Shown in pieces: positions 58,380 to 64,000 of a DNA stretch of 64,000 nucleotides. Within the stretch, counting starts at the first letter, position 1, and each line of letters opens with the position of its first letter. The notes below the pieces were generated by a model that was given only the letters and a program-made list of their open reading frames with translations, was not told the origin of the DNA and searched no databases. A program made the translations under genes and the position numbers. The DNA comes from an uncultured Roseobacter sp. (GTDB lineage: Bacteria > Pseudomonadota > Alphaproteobacteria > Rhodobacterales > Rhodobacteraceae), in contig NZ_CANMNK010000002.1 of NCBI RefSeq assembly GCF_947499265.1, positions 620,001 to 684,000 of the forward strand. The letters run 5' to 3'.

Positions 58380-60677
58380 TTGCCGCGCAGCGCACTTACA
58401 CCATCCAGACTAGCTCGCGTTGCCCTAAGGGCGCAAAAGCGCTTGGGCACCCTCGTTCTGGTGGCCGTCTTGTTGGGAATTTTGGCCTTGGCTTCGCCAG
58501 ATCTCTTGCTGCGCCGGGCCTTGTTTGCGGGATGTCTGACGCTGCTTGGGATGAGCTGCGTGTTGATGTGGATGGCCAAGAGCTTTGAGCGCCGCAGTGC
58601 CGCCACTGTCGCGGTCTTATCTGAATTCATCAGCAAAGACGCCTCGCCCAGTTTTCTCGCAACCAAGGACGGCGAAATTCTCTCGGCGAACCTCGCGGCA
58701 CGCAAACGCTTCGAAGCGGATATTGAGGAAACCGTCGGCGGCACCTTGAAAAACACATTGGCCAATCCTGGCGGCATCCTGTTCCGGCTGCAAACACGCT
58801 CAGATACTGAAGGATCCGCGCGTGAGGATTTGGTCACGCGCCGCGGGCATCTGCGGCTGTCCGTGCATCATGCCGGATCGGAGGCCTATCTTTGGCGCCT
58901 TGAAGATGTGGCAAGCGCGCAGCAAAGCGCCGAAGGGCCCACGCTGCCGATGATCCTTGTCGGGCGTACCAATGCGGTATTGTACATGAACGAGCAGGCC
59001 CGCAAGCTTGCGGGTGGGCGCATCAAGACACTGGATCGGCTGTTCAAGCAATTGCCGGTTGTGCCGGGAACCGTCTGCGACATCACGGGCGTCGAGGGAC
59101 CAACACGCGCGTTGGTCAGTGAGGTCGACGCCGGCGCCGGACGCCGGGCGCTCTATTTGCTGCCGCCCGGTGCGGAGACCATGTCCAAGGACGGCTGGAA
59201 CGTATTTCAGGATCTGCCCGTCCCCTTGCTCAAGGTCAGCCCCGATGGCGACGTGCAGGCCTATAACCGGCTGGCCGCGAGCTTGATTGGCGTCTCGCTC
59301 AAGGATCAGGTGCATTTGTCGGATCTGATGGAAGGTCTGGGACGGTCGATCACCGGATGGCTGTCGGAAACGCTCGCTGGACGCGCGGCACAGCAATCGG
59401 AGTTCCTGCGTCTCAAGCGCACAGATAAGGAAGTCTACGTGCAGGTCACGCTGAACCGCGTCACTGAGGAGGGCAAGCCCGCATTGATCGCGGTTCTGAA
59501 CGATGCGACCGAGCTGAAATCACTGGAGGCACAATTCGTCCAAAGCCAGAAAATGCAAGCGATCGGGCAATTGGCCGGCGGTGTGGCGCATGACTTCAAC
59601 AATCTGCTGACGGCGATTTCCGGCCACTGCGACCTGCTGCTGTTGCGCCACGATCAGGGTGACCCGGACTTCAGCGACCTGGTTCAGATTAATCAGAACG
59701 CGAACCGGGCCGCAGCCCTTGTGGGTCAGTTGCTGGCTTTCTCGCGCAAACAAACCCTGCGGCCTGAAACCCTCGACATGCGGGATACGCTGTCAGATCT
59801 GACGCATCTGCTGAACCGCCTGGTGGGCGAAAAGATCACGCTGACGCTCAGCCATGATCCGGTGCTTGCCCCCATTCGTGCGGACAAGCGGCAGCTGGAA
59901 CAGGTGCTGATGAACCTTGTGGTCAATGCGCGTGATGCGATGCCGCAAGGGGGGCAGATCCGGATTGTGACCGAATGCACGGATCTCAATGAGGCGCTGG
60001 AGCGTGACCGCGTCACCGTACCCGTGGGGCGCTATGTCACGGTACAGGTCTCCGACGACGGTGTGGGTATTCCTTCAGACAAGTTGCAAAAGGTGTTCGA
60101 GCCGTTTTTCACCACGAAACGCACAGGCGAGGGGACGGGCCTTGGTCTGTCGACGGCCTACGGCATTATCAAGCAGACCGGCGGCTATATTTTTGTCGAC
60201 AGTGTGGTGGGGACGGGGACGAAATTTACCCTCTACTTCCCCGTGCTGGAAGCCTCCGAAGTGCCGACACCGGTCGAAAAGCAGATAGAAGCCAAACCTG
60301 CTGCGAAACATGGGGATGGTGTCATCCTGCTTGTTGAGGATGAGGCGCCCGTGCGCGCCTTTGCCAGCCGGGCGCTGCGGCTGCGTGGCTACACGGTGCT
60401 GGAAGCGGATTCCGCAGAGGCGGCTTTGAAGACGTTGGAGGATGCCTCGCTAAACGTCGACGTCTTTGTCACCGATGTGGTCATGCCCGGCATGGATGGC
60501 CCAAGTTGGGTGCGGGAGGCCTTGAAGGAGCGTCCCGGCGTGCGGGTGGTGTTTGTGTCAGGCTATGCCGAGGACAGTTTTGGCGAGACCCAGATCAAAA
60601 TCCCGAATTCGGTGTTTCTGCCGAAGCCCTTCTCCCTGAATGATCTTACCGACACGGTGCATCAACAGCTGCACTGA
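58380..60677 (+). CDS. cckA: Cell-cycle hybrid histidine kinase CckA
   Basis: A 765-residue hybrid kinase. Two membrane segments lie near the N-terminus (about 22-40 and 45-65), followed by two PAS-like regions, a HisKA H-box with His404 (GGVAHDFNNLLTAI), a GHKL ATPase (NLVVNARDA, DDGVGIP, GTGLGLST) and a C-terminal receiver with phosphoacceptor Asp699 (VTDVVMPG). This matches CckA of the CckA-ChpT-CtrA relay. Position before recA is typical. The start is TTG 58380, with gggga upstream; no in-frame ATG is near. Confidence 0.92.
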   Translation: MPRSALTPSRLARVALRAQKRLGTLVLVAVLLGILALASPDLLLRRALFAGCLTLLGMSCVLMWMAKSFERRSAATVAVLSEFISKDASPSFLATKDGEILSANLAARKRFEADIEETVGGTLKNTLANPGGILFRLQTRSDTEGSAREDLVTRRGHLRLSVHHAGSEAYLWRLEDVASAQQSAEGPTLPMILVGRTNAVLYMNEQARKLAGGRIKTLDRLFKQLPVVPGTVCDITGVEGPTRALVSEVDAGAGRRALYLLPPGAETMSKDGWNVFQDLPVPLLKVSPDGDVQAYNRLAASLIGVSLKDQVHLSDLMEGLGRSITGWLSETLAGRAAQQSEFLRLKRTDKEVYVQVTLNRVTEEGKPALIAVLNDATELKSLEAQFVQSQKMQAIGQLAGGVAHDFNNLLTAISGHCDLLLLRHDQGDPDFSDLVQINQNANRAAALVGQLLAFSRKQTLRPETLDMRDTLSDLTHLLNRLVGEKITLTLSHDPVLAPIRADKRQLEQVLMNLVVNARDAMPQGGQIRIVTECTDLNEALERDRVTVPVGRYVTVQVSDDGVGIPSDKLQKVFEPFFTTKRTGEGTGLGLSTAYGIIKQTGGYIFVDSVVGTGTKFTLYFPVLEASEVPTPVEKQIEAKPAAKHGDGVILLVEDEAPVRAFASRALRLRGYTVLEADSAEAALKTLEDASLNVDVFVTDVVMPGMDGPSWVREALKERPGVRVVFVSGYAEDSFGETQIKIPNSVFLPKPFSLNDLTDTVHQQLH

Positions 60678-60975
60678 CCGCGACTTCCAAATCCAGTCGG
60701 ATTGTCTGCGGCATGCGGGATTTCCAAGCAAGCGCGCCGTTATGATCTGGCGACAGGTGATTGCTGCTTGTGGCCTTGGCTCCGCTGCGCCCGATGTTGA
60801 ATGCAGAAAAATCATCGATAATTCAGATTTCTAGACGGTAAAGTTAAAGCGCCTTCACGCATTATAAGTCTTGCGTTCGACGAATTGGACAACCTTAAAC
60901 CACTCCTTAACCAGATTCGGAAAAGGATGGTTTAGTGAAATTTTGATTGAAATGTTCTCTTTTTGATCTCATAAG
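60678..60975. other. cckA-recA intergenic region
   Basis: The 380 bases between cckA and recA hold no convincing gene. A TTAA-N8-TTAA pair lies at 60895-60910 and a GTTC-N7-GATC partial SOS motif at 60954-60968, before the clear SOS box at 60976-60990. Confidence 0.5.
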
Positions 60976-60990
60976 GAACGGAATGAGAAC
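60976..60990. promoter_or_regulatory. SOS box (LexA site) upstream of recA
   Basis: GAAC-GGAATGA-GAAC is an exact alphaproteobacterial LexA site (GAAC-N7-GAAC), 67 bases before the recA start. Confidence 0.8.
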
Positions 60991-61057
60991 ATCCCGGCTT
61001 CGTCGTCTCGGTATCATTGCCGCGTATCGCGAAGTATGACACTAAGAGGAAACGCAA

Positions 61058-62137
61058 ATGGCAACGGCAGATTTATTGAGCATGGATAGCAAGAAGACAG
61101 CAGATAAACAAAAGGCGCTTGATTCCGCGCTGGCACAGATCGAGCGCCAGTTCGGTAAGGGCTCCATCATGAAACTGGGTCAGGAAGGCGCTGTTCAGGA
61201 TATCAAGGCCAGCTCCACCGGGTCGCTTGGTCTGGACATCGCGCTGGGGATCGGCGGTCTGCCGATGGGCCGGATTGTCGAGATTTACGGGCCGGAAAGC
61301 TCCGGTAAAACCACCCTCACGCTGCACTGCGTGGCGGAGCAGCAAAAAGCGGGTGGTGTCTGTGCCTTTGTCGATGCCGAGCATGCGCTTGATCCGACCT
61401 ATGCCAAGAAGCTGGGCGTTGATCTGGATGAGCTGCTGATCAGCCAGCCCGACACCGGCGAGCAGGCGCTGGAGATCACCGACACGCTGGTCCGCTCCGG
61501 TGCGGTGAACATGGTCATCGTGGACTCTGTGGCAGCCCTCACACCCAAATCCGAGCTGGAAGGGGACATGGGCGACAGTTCCGTCGGCGTCCAGGCCCGC
61601 CTGATGAGCCAGGCCATGCGCAAACTCACCGGTTCGATCAGCCGCAGCAACTGCATGGTGATCTTCATCAACCAGATCCGCATGAAGATCGGCGTGATGT
61701 TCGGCTCGCCGGAGACGACGACGGGCGGCAACGCGCTCAAGTTCTACTCCTCGGTACGCCTCGACATTCGCCGCATTGGCGCGCTGAAGGACCGTGATGA
61801 GGTCGTGGGCAACCACACCCGCGTGAAAGTTGTGAAAAACAAGGTCGCAGCCCCCTTCAAGCAGGTGGAATTCGACATCATGTATGGCGAAGGCATCTCC
61901 AAGATGGGCGAATTGCTTGATTTGGGCGTGGCCGCCGGTGTCGTGGACAAATCCGGCTCCTGGTTCAGCTACGGCGATGAACGTATCGGGCAGGGCCGGG
62001 AGAACGCCAAGGGCTTCCTGCGTGAAAACGTGCAGATGGCTCTGGAGATCGAAGATAAAATTCGCGCCGCGCACGGGCTGGATTTTGACATGCCCGAACA
62101 TGAGCGCAAAGAAGACGACGATATCCTCGAAGCATAG
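61058..62137 (+). CDS. recA: Recombinase RecA
   Basis: A 359-residue recombinase. Walker [10 protein letters not shown] is at 78-86, Walker B-like VIVDSVAAL follows, and the loop-2 region [24 protein letters not shown] is exact. The C-terminus is acidic. RecA drives homologous recombination and triggers LexA cleavage, and is itself controlled by the SOS box upstream. The ATG at 61058 follows aagagga. Confidence 0.98.
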   Translation: MATADLLSMDSKKTADKQKALDSALAQIERQFGKGSIMKLGQEGAVQDIKASSTGSLGLDIALGIGGLPMGRIVEIYGPESSGKTTLTLHCVAEQQKAGGVCAFVDAEHALDPTYAKKLGVDLDELLISQPDTGEQALEITDTLVRSGAVNMVIVDSVAALTPKSELEGDMGDSSVGVQARLMSQAMRKLTGSISRSNCMVIFINQIRMKIGVMFGSPETTTGGNALKFYSSVRLDIRRIGALKDRDEVVGNHTRVKVVKNKVAAPFKQVEFDIMYGEGISKMGELLDLGVAAGVVDKSGSWFSYGDERIGQGRENAKGFLRENVQMALEIEDKIRAAHGLDFDMPEHERKEDDDILEA

Positions 62138-62162
62138 CAGACTTTCCACCGGCACATGAGCG

Positions 62163-62190
62163 GGGCGCACCGAAAGGCTGCGCCCTCTTT
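62163..62190 (+). terminator. Probable terminator after recA
   Basis: A GGGCGCA/TGCGCCC stem with a nine-base loop is followed by TCTTT, 25 bases after the recA stop. Confidence 0.55.
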
Positions 62191-62279
62191 ACGTTTTAAG
62201 CCGTTTGAGACGTGGACAGCCGCGCGCGGCGGGGCTATTTGGTCAAGACCAGTTATTTCACGCTCAAAGGCCCCGGTTC

Positions 62280-64000
62280 ATGCAAACCCTGAACGATATC
62301 CGCTCCACCTTCCTGTCCTATTTTGACAAGCAGGACCACGCGGTGGTGCCCTCGAGCCCGCTGGTGCCGCGCAACGACCCGACGCTGATGTTCACGGCCG
62401 CTGGCATGGTGCAGTTCAAGAACCTCTTTACCGGATTGGAAACGCGGGATTACAAACGCGCGGTGACCGCACAGAAATGCGTGCGCGCCGGTGGTAAGCA
62501 CAACGATCTGGACAACGTCGGCTATACCGCGCGCCACCACACGTTTTTTGAAATGCTGGGCAATTTCAGCTTTGGCGATTACTTCAAGGAAGATGCGATC
62601 CCCTTTGCCTGGGATCTGTTGACCAAGGATTTTGGCATCGACGCAAATCGCCTGCTTGTCACGGTCTATCACACCGATGACGAAGCGGTGGAAATCTGGA
62701 AAAAACATGCCGGTCTGTCGGATGACCGGATCATCCGCATCGCCACGGATGACAATTTCTGGTCGGCAGGCCCGACAGGCCCCTGCGGACCCTGCACCGA
62801 GATCTTTTACGATCACGGCGATCACATCTGGGGCGGCCCTCCCGGCAGCCCCGAAGAAGATGGTGACCGGTTTGTCGAAATCTGGAACCTCGTCTTCATG
62901 CAATATGAGCAGTTCGAGGATGGCACCCGTCGCGACCTTGCCGCGCAATCCATCGACACTGGCATGGGGATCGAACGCGTCGCGGCGCTCTTGCAGGGGA
63001 CCAACGACAATTACGCCACCGACCTCATGCGCAATCTGATCGAAGCCTCTGCGGATGCGACCAGCACGGACCCCGATGGTGCGGGCAAAACGCATCACCG
63101 GGTGATTGCGGATCATTTGCGGTCGACGTCCTTTCTGATGGCCGATGGGGTGATGCCGTCCAACGATGGGCGCGGCTATGTGCTGCGGCGGATCATGCGA
63201 CGTGCCATGCGGCATGCGCATTTGCTGGGCGCGAAAGATCCGTTGATGCATCAGCTGGTACCCGCGCTTGTCCAGCAGATGGGGGCTGCCTATCCGGAAT
63301 TGGGCCAGGCGCAGGCAATGATCCAACAGACCCTGTTGCACGAAGAAACCCGGTTCCGGCAAACGCTTGATCGCGGTCTGCGATTGCTCGACGACGAGTT
63401 GTCACGCCTGCCAGAAGACGCGAACCTCCCCGGGGAGGCTGCCTTCAAGCTCTATGATACCTACGGTTTCCCACTGGACCTGACGCAGGATGCTTTGCGC
63501 GAAAAAGGGCGCGCCGTCGATATCGAAGGCTTCGACGCAGCGATGGCAGAGCAAAAAACCAAAGCGCGGGCGGCGTGGTCCGGTTCCGGCGAAGCGGCGG
63601 ATGCCGCGATCTGGTTCGATCTGGCGGATAAGCACGGTGCAACCGATTTCCTCGGCTATGACACGGAGATTGCCGAAGGTGTTGTCTTGGCGATCATCGA
63701 GGATGGCGCCGAAATCGATGCGCTGGAGACTGCAGGCGGCGGTGCCTGGGTCATTTTCAACCAGACACCTTTTTATGCTGAATCCGGCGGGCAGGTTGCG
63801 GACCACGGATATGTGCGCATCCTCGAAGGCACGCATGAGGCCTATGAAACCCGTTTTTCGGGGCACGTCAGTGATGTGCAAAAGCGCGGCGAAGGATTGT
63901 TCGCGCACCATCTGACCGTGGATAAAGGCGCCCTGAAAGTGGGCGACGCCGTGCAGCTGGAAGTCACTCATACCCGCCGAACCGCCATCCGCGCGAACCA
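62280..64000 (+). CDS. alaS: Alanine-tRNA ligase (partial, runs off the window)
   Basis: The first 573 codons of AlaS; the gene continues past the end. The start [15 protein letters not shown] is typical. Class II motifs are present: motif 1 region and [13 protein letters not shown], motif 2 [36 protein letters not shown], motif 3 MGIERV, and the beginning of the editing domain (RRTAIRAN). It charges tRNA-Ala and clears mischarged Ser or Gly. Gene order recA-alaS is common in alphaproteobacteria. Confidence 0.97.
   Translation, partial: MQTLNDIRSTFLSYFDKQDHAVVPSSPLVPRNDPTLMFTAAGMVQFKNLFTGLETRDYKRAVTAQKCVRAGGKHNDLDNVGYTARHHTFFEMLGNFSFGDYFKEDAIPFAWDLLTKDFGIDANRLLVTVYHTDDEAVEIWKKHAGLSDDRIIRIATDDNFWSAGPTGPCGPCTEIFYDHGDHIWGGPPGSPEEDGDRFVEIWNLVFMQYEQFEDGTRRDLAAQSIDTGMGIERVAALLQGTNDNYATDLMRNLIEASADATSTDPDGAGKTHHRVIADHLRSTSFLMADGVMPSNDGRGYVLRRIMRRAMRHAHLLGAKDPLMHQLVPALVQQMGAAYPELGQAQAMIQQTLLHEETRFRQTLDRGLRLLDDELSRLPEDANLPGEAAFKLYDTYGFPLDLTQDALREKGRAVDIEGFDAAMAEQKTKARAAWSGSGEAADAAIWFDLADKHGATDFLGYDTEIAEGVVLAIIEDGAEIDALETAGGGAWVIFNQTPFYAESGGQVADHGYVRILEGTHEAYETRFSGHVSDVQKRGEGLFAHHLTVDKGALKVGDAVQLEVTHTRRTAIRAN

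Overview
The window looks like chromosome of a marine alphaproteobacterium of the Rhodobacteraceae (Roseobacter group). The signs are the order ntrB-ntrC-ntrY-ntrX followed by trkA-trkH-hfq-hflX, the zwf-pgl-pgi run, cckA-recA-alaS, an alphaproteobacterial SOS box at recA, high-GC codon use with long antisense shadow frames, and a DmdB-like acyl-CoA ligase. Genus and species cannot be fixed by reading alone. Almost all of it is ordinary housekeeping chromosome. No insertion sequence, phage, CRISPR array or rRNA was seen. One tRNA gene, tRNA-Gly(CCC), is present.

Layout. 1-5.4 kb: nitrogen two-component systems (end of ntrB, ntrC, ntrY, ntrX); both response regulators lack the sigma-54 contact loop. 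5.4-11.6 kb: a SnoaL-like protein, a small lipoprotein, the Trk potassium system and hfq-hflX. 11.6-21.5 kb: rluE, a penicillin-acylase-family hydrolase, a beta-hydroxyacid dehydrogenase, a Tat/SYLF lipoprotein, hemB and mfd. 21.5-27.6 kb: an efflux pump, a FrnE-like DsbA protein, an acyl/aryl-CoA ligase with a divergent XRE-cupin regulator, and an oligopeptide-binding protein. 27.6-38.6 kb: a probable small RNA, bdhA plus a patatin (polyhydroxybutyrate or lipid turnover), DUF502, psuG-psuK, a DUF4198/HupE-like divergent pair, a ThiE-like protein, trmJ, ctaA and an M32 carboxypeptidase. 38.6-50 kb: gyrA, usg, a radical SAM enzyme, zwf-pgl-pgi, a thioesterase, a DmdB-like ligase and tRNA-Gly. 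50-54.7 kb: a methyltransferase, an ASKHA-type [2Fe-2S] corrinoid activator and guaB. 54.7-58.3 kb: a scarred rsmB locus. 58.3-64 kb: cckA, recA and the start of alaS.

The most unusual stretch is 54.78-58.27 kb. An N-terminal rsmB stub lies directly after guaB and a decayed rsmB 3' end lies before cckA. Between them are a divergent, intact, more AT-rich rsmB and an opposite-strand transglutaminase-like gene. This reads as replacement of a native essential-type rRNA methyltransferase by a foreign homologue, with both ends of the old gene left as scars.

Other signals not explained by the genes are: a compact sRNA unit with promoter, two hairpins and terminator at 27.64-27.75 kb; a perfect CtrA box (TTAA-N7-TTAA) before cckA; an SOS box before recA; a LacI-type near-palindrome before zwf-pgl-pgi; two copies of a 39-bp dispersed intergenic repeat; and a divergent gene pair whose start codons overlap.
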